NCBI GenBank assembly: GCA_031769625.1
Contig: JAUIMM010000637.1
Coordinates: forward strand, 1,837,501-1,901,500
Direction: 5' to 3'
Origin: Taudactylus pleione
Taxonomy: Eukaryota > Chordata > Amphibia > Anura > Myobatrachidae
DNA length: 64,000 nt
Under the pieces are notes generated by a model, which had not been told where the DNA came from, ran no database searches, and saw only the letters and a program-made list of their open reading frames with translations. This document shows, in pieces, positions 55,635-64,000 of the stretch. Position 1 is the first letter of the stretch; the number at the start of each line of letters is the position of its first letter. The position numbers were made by a program, and so were the translations under genes.

Positions 55635-55792
55635 CAGGGGTAGGCGACCTGTGGCGCTCCAACTGCTGTAGAAATACACATCCTGCATGCCCCTCCACAG
55701 TTTCAGCATGCTCTAATAAGAAAGCTGTGGCAGGGCATGCTGGGAGGTGTAGTTGCACAGCTGCGGGAGTGCCACAGTTTGCCTTCCCCCTG
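55635..55792. mobile_element. hAT miniature element
   Basis: The ends CAGGGGTAGGCGACCTGTGG and CCACAGTTTGCCTTCCCCCTG are imperfect inverted repeats. The flanks TTATAGAG (55627-55634) and TTACAGAG (55793-55800) form an 8-base duplication with one change. An internal stem pairs CATGCCCCTCCACAG with CTGTGGCAGGGCATG. Confidence 0.85.
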
Positions 55793-57114
55793 TTACAGAG
55801 TGTGTGGTCTAGCTCCTCTCTCGCTGGGAATTAAGTAAACAGATCTAATCCTTTAGCTAACAGAGCTTGAACCAGATACATACAGGGAAGTGATGGAGGG
55901 GACTGATTTTTCTTTTCATTAGTTATCAGGTACTTGTGCCATGAATGTCTCATGTTTGCTGACTGAGTCCGCTGTATGTGCTCTGAGATGCTTAAAGTCC
56001 AAACCATCCTTTGTTTTGGATGCCAAGTTCAATAAACGGAACACTGCAATCTAGTTCTGCTCATCCCGTTAATCCAGGCGTACAGTCCGTTTTGCATTCT
56101 AGGATTTAATCGTTAGAAGTTAAACATTTTTATTTCCACTTAGGAAAATACTGGGTTCAACATTACCAACAACGCTGGGAGCCGCCGGTCAGCTGTCACA
56201 AGGTAGCGTTTTCATTTCGTAAAACACGTGACTGGAAATGAGGTTCCCAACGAATACCGGGGGGATGGGGAATCGATTTAATTAGCTGCCAGTTTTTATA
56301 GTAGTCTTGCGCGTTGTATTGCTGCACAATAGAAAGGGAGTAAAGGATCATGAACCGAACCCAGGCCTGCGAAGAAACAATCTGTGAGGTTCTGTAGTAG
56401 GTAATTGAACCGAACTAAAGTGTCAGTACTGGGCTTGGGCAAAAGGCGCCGCCAACGCTCGCCTGATAAACGTGAAAATAGGCTTTAAAAAAAAATCAAA
56501 ACAAAATCTTATCTATACATTACATCTTCCTTCTGTTAAATTGCTTTCAGATCTTTTTTTATTATCACCATTATTTTTTTATGATTTCAAATTGACCTTT
56601 TTTCCGGCAGTAGTGCTTATTATTCCTGCAGTGTGACTCCTGGCTTGGGTTATTCAGGACTCTGCCTGGCAACTGTAGCAGCTCCCACACGGCTCCACCT
56701 GAGAGACAGCGGCAGCCTCTAGTATTTTAGCTCTCTGACGGGAAAATGAAGAGACATCACTCCTGTAGTCAGGGGGAGCGAGCGCAGTGCTTCCCAGGCA
56801 CCGTCCTGCTCTCCTGGTACTTAATCAGAATAAACCCCTGCAGCTGAGCCCCGTGAACCGCCCGTCCATCAGATGAAACCCAACGTGACAGATTTAGATG
56901 AGAATTGTGTTTACTGTTCAATTTAGGGGATTTGCATAGCGCGTTGCATGAAATGTAAATATCAGCTCAATAAGTATGTCTAGATGAAAATAGATTCCAG
57001 CGAGACAGCTTTTCCTAGTAAGTCCTGTCTCTTCCTTTCCAGACTAGAGAAAGTAACAATTGACATACAGTAATTGTATGCACAGTTATCTTGTAAAATA
57101 TATCCTTTAAAAAA
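55793..57114 (+). other. ZFYVE28: ZFYVE28 intron 1, middle part
   Basis: No repeat array or element end is recognised. Composition is less repetitive than elsewhere in the window. No exon with valid splice sites and ZFYVE28-like coding was found. Confidence 0.35.
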
Positions 57115-57600
57115 AAAACAGGATTTTGGTACTTACCGATAAATCCCTTTCTCCGATTCCACAGGGGACACTGGAGGACTTCAAGACAGTGGGGTATAGA
57201 CTGTGCTGAGTGGAGCTGGCACTTTAAATTTAAATGAAGTGTGACTAGCTCCTCCCCTCTATACCCCCCTATAGGCCAGTATTAGAACCGAGCCCGAGGG
57301 GAGCAGAGAAAAAAGATTGACAGAAGAGGAGGAGGCGAAAGTACACATAACAACTGAAAGGTGAAAACAAAGCAAAATAGAATGAAACGAGACGACAAAC
57401 ATGTCTCTAACATTCATAACATCACCCTAGATAACAAACATGTAGCCAACAGGCATAACAGGTGTGGCAGGAAGAACAGCGCAGTGTGGGCGTCCAGTGT
57501 CCCCTGTGTAATCGGAGAAAGGGATTTATCGGTAAGTACCAAAATCCTGTTTTCTCCTTCATCCACTAGGGGACACTGGAGGACTTCAAGACAGTGGGGA
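57115..57600. repeat. DIRS 3' terminal repeat complex
   Basis: An arm at 57115-57177 (AAACAGGATTTTGGTACTTA and onward, ending ACACTGGAGG) is inverted at 57493-57553, ending CCAAAATCCTGTTTT, with a spacer of about 315 bases. In addition 57164-57194 (GGGGACACTGGAGGACTTCA...) is repeated directly at 57569-57599. Each inverted arm carries GGTAAGTAC, a perfect splice-donor word. The recombinase stop codon (57586-57588) falls inside the second direct repeat. Confidence 0.8.
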
Positions 57601-59084
57601 CGTCCCAGAGCTCCCATCACGGGTGGGAAAGCGCTGAGAACCCTGCAAAACCGACCGACCATATTGCGCTGCAGAAGTTGCAAAGGTGTCAAATCTGTAA
57701 AACCGAACAAAAGTATGCCGTCCTCACCAAGTAGCTGCCCGGCATAGAGATTCCATAGAAATGCCTCGAGCAGACGCCCACGAGGCACCCACTGAGCGAG
57801 TGGAATGTGCGGTAATGGAAGATGGAGGTTCTCTAGACAAGGCCAAATATGCCTGTCGTATGGTCAGACGAATCCATCAAGCCAGTGTCTGTTTGGAAGC
57901 TGGCCAACCCGGACGAGCAGCATCATACAAAACAAAGAGAGTATCTGTCTTGCGAACAGCTGCCGTCCTGTCTACATAAATGTGAAGAGCTCTAACCACA
58001 TCCAAGGATCTAGAAGAAGGAAAATCCTGTGGAAGAACCGGAACCACAATAGGTTGATTGATGTGGAGGGCCGAAACCACCTTAGGCAGAAAATCCATTC
58101 TGGTGCGTAGCTCAGCTCTATCCTCATGAAATACCAAATATGGTGGACGACATGATAAAGCTCCCAGCTCCGACACCCTCCTGGCGGAAGCTAGAGCCAG
58201 CAGAAATATCACCTTCCGTGAAAGATACTTCAATTTCACCGACTCCAAAGGCTCGAACAGCGAAGACTGCAAGAAAGACAGGACGAAATCCAAGTCCCAT
58301 GGGCAGTAGGAGGAACAAAGGGCGGTTGTAATCTAACCACACCCTGCAGAAAAGTTTGCACGTCCGGTAATAAGGCCAATTTCTTTTGGAAGAAAACCGA
58401 GAGTGCTGAAATTTGTACCTTTAGAGATCCCAACCGAAGGCCTGCTGAGAAACCTGCTTGCAGAAAAAGCAGAAATCTGGGAAGACTGAACTCCGTAGAA
58501 GGCAGAACTCTACGTTCGCACCAGGTTACATATGCCTTCCAAATACGATGGTAATGCTTGGAAGTAACTTCCTTCCTGGCTCTAAGCATCATAGGAATCA
58601 TCTTGGAAGGTATCCCTTTACGTCTTAAGATGGCCCTTTCAACAACCAGGCCGTTAAACGTAGCTGCTTTAAGTTTGGATAGAGTAAAGGACCCTGAAGG
58701 AGCAGATCCTCTCTGAGTGGTAAGGGCCACGGATTGTCTACCAACAGGAGCTGAATGTTGGAGTACCAAGCTCTGCGAGGCCAGTCCGGAGCTATCAGCA
58801 GGACCTTGGCCTGTTCCCTCTTGATGCGTTGAAGGATTCGAGGGAGAAGGGGAAATGGAGGAAACAGATAAATGAATTTGAACCGCCATGGTGTTGACAG
58901 TGCAGCCACCGCTTGTGGATCCCTTGTTCGAGAGCAGTAAAGGGGCAGTTGATGGTTCTGCCTGGATGCCATGAGGTCGACCTGCGGAAGACCCCACCGT
59001 TGGACCAGCTGCTGAAACACCTGTGGATGTAGAGCCCATTCTCCTGGATGTGCATCCTGACGACTGAGGTAATCTGCCTCCCAA
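57586..59084 (-). pseudogene. DIRS tyrosine recombinase (broken)
   Basis: The N-terminal DNA-binding part (SAM-like fold) reads KLKAATFNGLVVERAILRRK and SKHYHRIWKAYVTWCERRVL in the frame ending at 58236. A frameshift near 58290 moves to the frame 58293-57877, which contains LALASARRVSELGAL, the first catalytic Arg (about 58180). After an in-frame TGA at 57877-57879 the frame continues with HSTR, the HxxR motif, at 57796-57807. Another TGA lies at 57724-57726, followed by FVRFYRFD with the nucleophilic Tyr at 57697-57699. The gene would end at 57586. It overlaps the end of the RT gene, as is typical for DIRS. All catalytic residues are present but the gene carries at least three disabling lesions. 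Confidence 0.88.
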
Positions 59085-60526
59085 TTTTCTAGACCCGGAA
59101 TGAAGATTGCCGAAATCGACCTTGCGTAGCTTTCCGTCCAGATCAGAATCCTACTTACTTCCTTCATGGCCGCACGACTTCTGGTACCTCCTTGTTTGTT
59201 TATGTATGCCACTGCTGTGGCATTGTCGGACTGGTCCCTGACTGCTCGGCCCCTCAGAAAGTGAGCTGCTGTCTGTAATGCATAGAAAACTGCTCTTAAC
59301 TCCAATATGTTGATTGGAAGACTCGATTCCTGTGCTGTCCAGCGTCCCTGGAAGTGATGCTCCAGAATTACTGCCCTCCAGCCTCTTAGACTTGCATCCG
59401 TGGTAAGAAGCGTCCAATCCCACTCTCCGAATCTCTTTCCCTCCGCAAGGTGAACTGAGTTTAGCCACCACAGTAGGGAAATCCGAGTCTTGGGTTGTAA
59501 CCTGACTCTTTTGTGAAGAAACAGGTGGGATCCCGACCATTGTGATAGGAGATCTAGCTGAAAAGGTCTGGAGTGAAAATGACCGTACTGGATAGCCTCG
59601 AAGGCTGCCACCATCTTCCCCAGAAGTTGGATACATGCATGAACCGAAACATGTCGACGTCGAAGGACCAACCTCACCATCTCCTGAATGGAAGTTATTT
59701 TGTCCTGGGGAAGGAACACCCGTTGAGACACTATGTCCATGATCATTCCTAGAAACTGCAATCTCTGTGTCGGTTGCAGATGCGATTTGGGAAAATTCAG
59801 GATCCATCCATGACGAATGAGGAAGTTGTGCGTCACAGTGATGTCCTGTAATAGTTGATCCTTGGAATTCGCCTTCAGGAGTAGGTCGTCCAGGTACGGA
59901 ATAATAGTGATTCCTTGTTTCCGAAGGAGACTCATCATCACAGCCATAACCTTTGTGAATACCCGTGGGGCCAAAGATAAGCCGAAGGGCAAGGCCTGAA
60001 ACTGGAGATGTGAATCCCGAACTGTGAATCTCAGGAAAGCCTGGTAAGGTGGCCAAATGTGAATGTGCAGGTAGGCGTCCTTGATATCTAGCGATACCAT
60101 GAACTCGCCCTCCTCCAAGCCTGCAATTACCGACTGAAGAGACTCCATCTTGAACCTGAAGATCCGTAAGTATGGATTGAGATCCTTTAAGTTTAGAATG
60201 GGTCTGACCGAGCCGGCCAGCTTCGGAACGACAAAAAGACTGGAGTAAAATCCTTTTCCCTTCTGATGACTGGGGACTTGGATTACCACTTTAATGGACA
60301 GAAGCCTGTCTATTGCTTTCTGTAAGACCACACTTCTGTCGTTGGAAACTGGCAAACCTGTGGTAAAAAAACGATTCGGGGGTTGCAGCTGGAAATTTAG
60401 CTTGTAGCCCCAAATTATTATATCTTGGACCCAAGCTTCCGCACAGGTTTTCGTTCCAGACCTCGCTGAAGTCCCGAAGATGCGCTCCCACTCTGGGGTC
60501 CCCCAGGTGAGAGGGAAGCCCGTCAT
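58625..60526 (-). CDS. DIRS reverse transcriptase / RNase H / Dam-like methyltransferase
   Basis: A single open frame of 633 codons. RT blocks: FVVPKLAGSVRPILNLKDLN (about residue 113), MVSLDIKDAYLHI (about 158), FQALPFGLSLAPRVF (about 192), and the catalytic ITIIPYLDDLLLK (about 225, YLDD form of YxDD). RNase H: TTDASLRGW (about 388), ILELRAVFYAL (about 420) and DNATAVAYINKQGG (about 450). A C-terminal segment with VDLMASRQNHQLP, FPPFPLLPRIL and APDWPRRAWY fits the Dam-like N6-adenine methyltransferase domain of DIRS elements. The start ATG is at 60526, near the gag stop. Unlike its neighbours this frame is intact, which suggests fairly recent activity. Confidence 0.93.
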   Translation of the reverse strand: MTGFPLTWGTPEWERIFGTSARSGTKTCAEAWVQDIIIWGYKLNFQLQPPNRFFTTGLPVSNDRSVVLQKAIDRLLSIKVVIQVPSHQKGKGFYSSLFVVPKLAGSVRPILNLKDLNPYLRIFRFKMESLQSVIAGLEEGEFMVSLDIKDAYLHIHIWPPYQAFLRFTVRDSHLQFQALPFGLSLAPRVFTKVMAVMMSLLRKQGITIIPYLDDLLLKANSKDQLLQDITVTHNFLIRHGWILNFPKSHLQPTQRLQFLGMIMDIVSQRVFLPQDKITSIQEMVRLVLRRRHVSVHACIQLLGKMVAAFEAIQYGHFHSRPFQLDLLSQWSGSHLFLHKRVRLQPKTRISLLWWLNSVHLAEGKRFGEWDWTLLTTDASLRGWRAVILEHHFQGRWTAQESSLPINILELRAVFYALQTAAHFLRGRAVRDQSDNATAVAYINKQGGTRSRAAMKEVSRILIWTESYARSISAIFIPGLENWEADYLSRQDAHPGEWALHPQVFQQLVQRWGLPQVDLMASRQNHQLPLYCSRTRDPQAVAALSTPWRFKFIYLFPPFPLLPRILQRIKREQAKVLLIAPDWPRRAWYSNIQLLLVDNPWPLPLREDLLLQGPLLYPNLKQLRLTAWLLKGPS

Positions 60527-61924
60527 GCACTGGGTTTAGAAGTGGACTTAATTTCCTGTAGACTCAAGCCTCTGGTGGCTGCGGTTCTACCCCGACCTCT
60601 GGTACCACGGGACGTTGATGATCCTCTGAAACGACCACGTGAATGACCCGGGGCCCGAAAGGACCGAAACGGAGGTCCTGAGTAAGATCGTCTAGGTGGA
60701 GGAGCTGCGGATGGTAGAAAAGTGGATTTACCTCCAGTAGTCTGAGATATCCATTTATCTAGTTCTGCCCCGAATACTACATGTCCAGTGAAAGGAAGTG
60801 CTTCCACTGCCTTTTTGGATTCCGCATCAGCCTGCCAAGTTTTGAGCCACAGCGCCCACCGTGCTGAAATTGCCAGAGCTGATGTTCTGGAGGCAATAGA
60901 ACAAACATCCTTAGACGCTTCTCCAAGGTAAGCTGCCGCTTCACCTATATGTTCTGCTAATAGAATGAGTTCCTCCATAGGTAGTTGATCTTTCATTCCG
61001 TCCGCCAATTGCTTAGCCCAAATTTCGATAGCCTTGTTAGTACAGCAGCTAACTATCGCTGGACGAAGAGTCACCCCTGCAGCGGTGTAAATGGACTTAA
61101 GAGTGCTCTCCAGTCTCCGATCGGACTTGTCCTTTAAAGACGTGACTCCAGGAACAGGGAGCGTAGTCTTTTTTGACAGTCGCGATACAGATGAATCTAC
61201 CGTAGGGGGAGTTTCACAAGCCTTTCTATTATCTGCTGGAAAAGGGTAAAAAGATAATAAACACCGGGACATCTGAAATTTTTTATCTGGATGTTCCCAG
61301 GCTGTCGTTAGAAGGGAATCCAGCTCTTCCGATATAGGGAAAGCCGTAGCTTGTCTTTGCTTCTTAAGCAGGACCTGAGTCCTCTTCCTGTATGTGCAAT
61401 ACCTGTCATATTGCAGCAATCAAGGCTTCTATTCCCTCTGATACCTGTTCAGGATCAGACTCCAGAGGCTCTTTAGGCGAATCTGGGGCATATTCACCCA
61501 CTTCTAATTCGGGCATATCCTCCTCCTCCTCTGGGTCATCCCAATGGAGGACTGAGGGTAGCAGTCTCTTTTTAGAGACCTGCGGAGCCGACGCCATTGT
61601 CATGGCTTTAGAAATCCCCTCCATAGAAACAGCTAGGGATCTCGCCCATGCTGGTTCCTCTGTAGCAGCTGATCTATAAGCCTCTCTTTCTCTGCGAGAA
61701 GCCTCCAGTTCAGCCGAGAGAGAGGACATAACAGATGTAATCTGCGTCCAAGACGGTGGTTCTGACATCTCTGCAGATTGCTGATCCGTATAACAACCGT
61801 CACACAATCTGCAGGTAGATGACTGTCCCTGTGTAAATTTTACTCCACACTTTTTGCAGGTAAATAACTTTTGCGAAGCCTTAGACCTGCCAGTCATGCT
61901 ACATACAGACTCCACACAAACCAC
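60523..61924 (-). pseudogene. gag: DIRS gag-like protein (one stop, one frameshift)
   Basis: The first frame (61924-61406) has a Cys-rich N-terminus CKKCGVKFTQGQ with CRLCDGCY, a zinc-ribbon-like C-x2-C...C-x2-C-x2-C set. It is followed by a coiled, acidic region (DDPEEEEDMPELEVGEY). The second frame (61419-60523) covers the main helical domain (SISEELD-type PISEELDSLLTTAW, LEDGMKD-like LADGMKDQLPMEEL). It ends with an RG-rich tail (RGRFRGSS, RGTRGRGRT) likely to bind nucleic acid. The junction near 61406-61410 shows ATATGACAG, where a CpG Arg codon decayed to TGA is plausible, and a frameshift about 25 bases on. Confidence 0.82.
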
Positions 61925-62262
61925 AAGAGGTTAAGTGACAGGGTAAGAAAAACAGAATATACTGGGGTACAGAGAGTTTGGAGACAGTCACCCTTGCCCA
62001 CAACAGCGCTCCCAGCAGAGCAGGAATGCCAGGCAAAGGCTTAATTATTATTATGCTCCAAAACGCTCACTTTACATCAGCCTAAACCCCTGCTGTGATA
62101 CATACAGGTCCGTAGGCTGTCCAGCGCTGCCTCACCCTGTAATGGCCGCCAGCAGTCTGCAGAGAAACGCTGGGGCTGATGGGAGGCAGGAGAGGGAAGT
62201 CTGAGCTAAGCTCCGCCCCCTGCATTCTAGCGCCGTTCTGTAAACGGGCGCTTTACCCATTA
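61925..62262 (-). promoter_or_regulatory. DIRS 5' leader
   Basis: Non-coding sequence upstream of the gag start, containing GCTCCGCCCCCTGC (a GC-box-like word on this strand). The far boundary is uncertain. Confidence 0.4.
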
Positions 62263-62263
62263 C

Positions 62264-62265
62264 AT

Positions 62266-62302
<37 letters not shown>
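62264..62302. repeat. (AT)n microsatellite
   Basis: A simple AT run separating the DIRS element from the next one. Confidence 0.95.
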
Positions 62303-62305
<3 letters not shown>

Positions 62306-62317
62306 TGTGCGCGCGCC

Positions 62318-62640
62318 CGCGGTTATGAAAAGGGGGCGTGTCTATAAGACGCGTCCCCTTTTCGTCATACTTGGGGGTGTGCCCGGCGCTTACGGACATG
62401 CCGGGCAGCCCCCAAGCGCTGCAGAAAGGGAGAATAGATGCCGGGCGCATGCACCCGGCGTCTATTCTCCGGCGGTGACCGGGTCACCGCATGTTTGTCC
62501 ACCTGCGGGACACTGTCCCGCTGGTGAGAACGGCTCCCGCAGGCTGTTAGGGCAGGGCGCTTTTTGCCCTCCTCCTGGAGGTCAGGGTGCTTTTTGCCCT
62601 CCAGAAGGAGGGCAGGGCGCCGCGCCCCGCTAAAACAGCC
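62318..62640. mobile_element. Hairpin-train GC-rich element, family H
   Basis: Consecutive hairpins: 62327-62363 (GAAAAGGGGGCGTGTC / GACGCGTCCCCTTTTC); 62370-62416 (CTTGGGGG / CCCCCAAG enclosing GCCCGGC / GCCGGGC); 62428-62470 (GGAGAATAGATGCCGGG / CCCGGCGTCTATTCTCC); 62473-62490 (CGGTGACC / GGTCACCG); and TGCGGGACA / TGTCCCGC. A duplicated word GGGCGCTTTTTGCCCTCC / GGGTGCTTTTTGCCCTCC follows (62557, 62587). No terminal repeat or target duplication could be fixed. It abuts the Tc1 element. Confidence 0.6.
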
Positions 62641-62667
62641 TAGCGGGAACGCTAATATACACAGATA

Positions 62668-64000
62668 CACAGTCAGGTCCATAAATATTGGGATATTGAC
62701 AGAATTTTCATATTTTGTCCTCTATTAACCACCACAATGGCTTTGAAATTAAACAAACAAGATGTGCTTTAACTGCAGACTTTCAGATTTAATTTGAGGG
62801 TAATTACATCCAAATCAGGTGAACGGTGTAGGAATTACAAAGGTTTCTATATGTGCCTCCCACTTTTTAAGGGGCCAAAATGAATGGGACAAACTAAACA
62901 ATCCTAAATCTAACTTTCACTTTTTAATACTTTGTTGCAAATTCTTTGCAGGCAATTACAGCCTGAAGTCTGGAACGCATAGACCTCACCAGACGCTGGG
63001 TTTCATCCCTGGTGATGCTCTGCCAGGCCTCTACTGCAAATGTCTTCAGTTCCTGCTTGTTCTTGGGGCATTTTCCCTTCAGTTTTGTCTTCATCAAGTG
63101 AAATGCATGCTCAATCGGATTCAGGTCAGGGGATTGACTTGGCCATTGCATAACATTCCACTTTTTATCCTTAAAAAACTCTTTGGTTGCTTTTGCAGTA
63201 TGCTTCGGGTCATTGTCCATCTGCACTGTGAAGCACCGTCCAATGAGTTCTGAAGCATTTGACTGAATATGAGCATATAATATTGCCCGAAACACTTCAG
63301 AATGCATTCTACTGCATTTGTCAGCAGTCATATCATCAATAAATACAAGGGAACCAGTTCCATTGGCAGCCATACATGCCCACGCCATGACGCTACCACC
63401 ACCATGCTTCACTGATGAGGTGGTATGTTTTGGATCATGAGCAGTTCCTATCCTTCTCTTCTCTTCCCATCACTCTGGTACAAGTTGATCTTTGTCTCAT
63501 CTGTCAATAGGATGTTGTTCCAGAACTGTAATGGCTTTTTTAGATGTTGTTTGGCAAACTCTAATCTGGTCTTCCTGTTTTTGTGGCTCACCAATGGTTT
63601 GCATCTTGTGGTGAACCCTCTATATTCACTCTTGTGAAGTCTTCTCTTGATTGTTGACTTTGACACATATACATCTACCTCCTGGAGAGTGTTCTTGATT
63701 TGGCCAACTGTTGTGAAGGGGTTTTTCTTCACCAGGGAAATAATTCTTTTGTCATCCACCACAGTTGTTTTCCGTGGTCTTCCGGGTCTTTTGATGTTGC
63801 TGAGCTCTCCGGTGCGTTCTTTCTTTTTAAGAATGTTCCAAACAGTTGATTTGGCTACACCTAATGTTTTTGCTATCTTTCTGATGGGTTTGTTTTGATT
63901 TTTCAGCCTAATGATGGCTTGCTTCACTGATAGTGACAGCTCTTTGGATCTCATATTGAGAGTTGACAGCAACTGATTCCAAATGGAAATGTCACACCTA
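62668..64000 (-). mobile_element. Tc1/mariner element, right end beyond the window
   Basis: It starts CACAGTCAGGTCCATAAATATTGG after a TA (62666-62667), the expected Tc1 target and a TIR type common in fish and frogs. The transposase gene is on the minus strand (63972-62924). The promoter-side TIR lies past 64000. Confidence 0.9.
62924..63972 (-). pseudogene. Tc1-like transposase (one frameshift)
   Basis: The N-terminal frame (63972-63448) has paired helix-turn-helix motifs: SVKQAIIRLKNQNKPIRKIA, then VAKSTVWNILKKK, an AT-hook-like GRPRKTT, and a second HTH (SKSTIKRRLHKSEYRG). LLTDETKINLYQSDG carries the first catalytic Asp. After YQSDGKRRE a short deletion shifts the frame (63430-63450). 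The second frame (to 62924) has HGGGSVMAW, QMDNDPKHT (second Asp) and SPDLNPIEH (Glu), with exactly 34 residues between the Asp and Glu (DD34E). The likely start is the second Met (MRSKELSLSV, 63957). Apart from the frameshift the protein looks complete. Confidence 0.92.

Larger units (their letters stand above)
57115..62262 (-). mobile_element. DIRS-type tyrosine-recombinase retroelement
   Basis: In minus-strand order it has a gag-like gene, then an RT/RNase H/methyltransferase gene, then an overlapping tyrosine recombinase. This is the defining set of the DIRS order, which integrates through a circular intermediate without an integrase. The 3' side ends in a complex of inverted and direct repeats (57115-57600), as expected of DIRS termini and internal complementary regions. 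The 5' boundary near 62262 is an estimate from the end of the leader before an (AT)n run. It is antisense to ZFYVE28. Confidence 0.9.

Noticed and set aside
58236..58342. Short plus- and minus-strand frames overlapping the recombinase
   Set aside because: They are shadows of the DIRS recombinase gene in other frames.
1..64000. CRISPR array
   Set aside because: The tandem repeats here (29, 30, 52, 78 bp) are contiguous units without unique spacers, and the DNA is clearly eukaryotic.

Overview
This is vertebrate nuclear DNA, most likely from an amphibian and probably an anuran with a large, repeat-rich genome. The clade is inferred from the mix of a DIRS-type tyrosine-recombinase retroelement, a chromodomain Gypsy (Ty3) element, a Tc1/mariner element, L1 debris, a tRNA-derived SINE and very many TIR miniature elements. 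There are no bacterial operons, and the only host coding sequence I can support is three short spliced exons.

Host genes. Two neighbours seem to lie head to head. On the minus strand, exons at 15489-15615 (carrying the start codon) and 3811-3955 splice in frame and read as the N-terminus of the ciliary gene CFAP99. A CpG- and motif-rich block at 38343-38640, with a ZNF143-like site and an RFX X-box-like palindrome, is a candidate promoter and first non-coding exon for it. On the plus strand, a CpG-rich promoter at 51840-52173 leads into a 13-codon first exon (52174-52212) ending at a perfect GTAAGT donor. Its peptide matches my recollection of the N-terminus of ZFYVE28 (LST2). From memory, CFAP99 and ZFYVE28 are also adjacent and divergent in human 4p16.3, which supports both calls. 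Everything right of 52213 would be ZFYVE28 intron 1.

Mobile DNA, left to right: minisatellites (1-750); an antisense L1 fragment (1190-1990); many TIR elements through 2-25 kb, some with telomere-like CCTAAC cores; an old chromodomain Gypsy element with 5-bp target duplications (25820-33115) whose reverse transcriptase is split by a miniature element; more TIR elements, several nested two or three deep (34-51 kb); a hAT-like relic with a BED zinc finger (48-49.6 kb); an antisense DIRS element with an open 633-codon RT/RNase H frame (57.1-62.3 kb); and a Tc1/mariner element running off the right edge.

Most notable signal. The commonest miniature family (called family A here, nine copies) is not a simple TIR element. 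It is a fixed-order train of about ten adjacent perfect or near-perfect hairpins. Between copies both arms of a hairpin often change together, as in structured RNAs. Insertions carry a 3-bp target duplication that varies (TGT, ATA, TTA, AGA, AAA, ATT). At least four other families with different ends use the same hairpin-train design.
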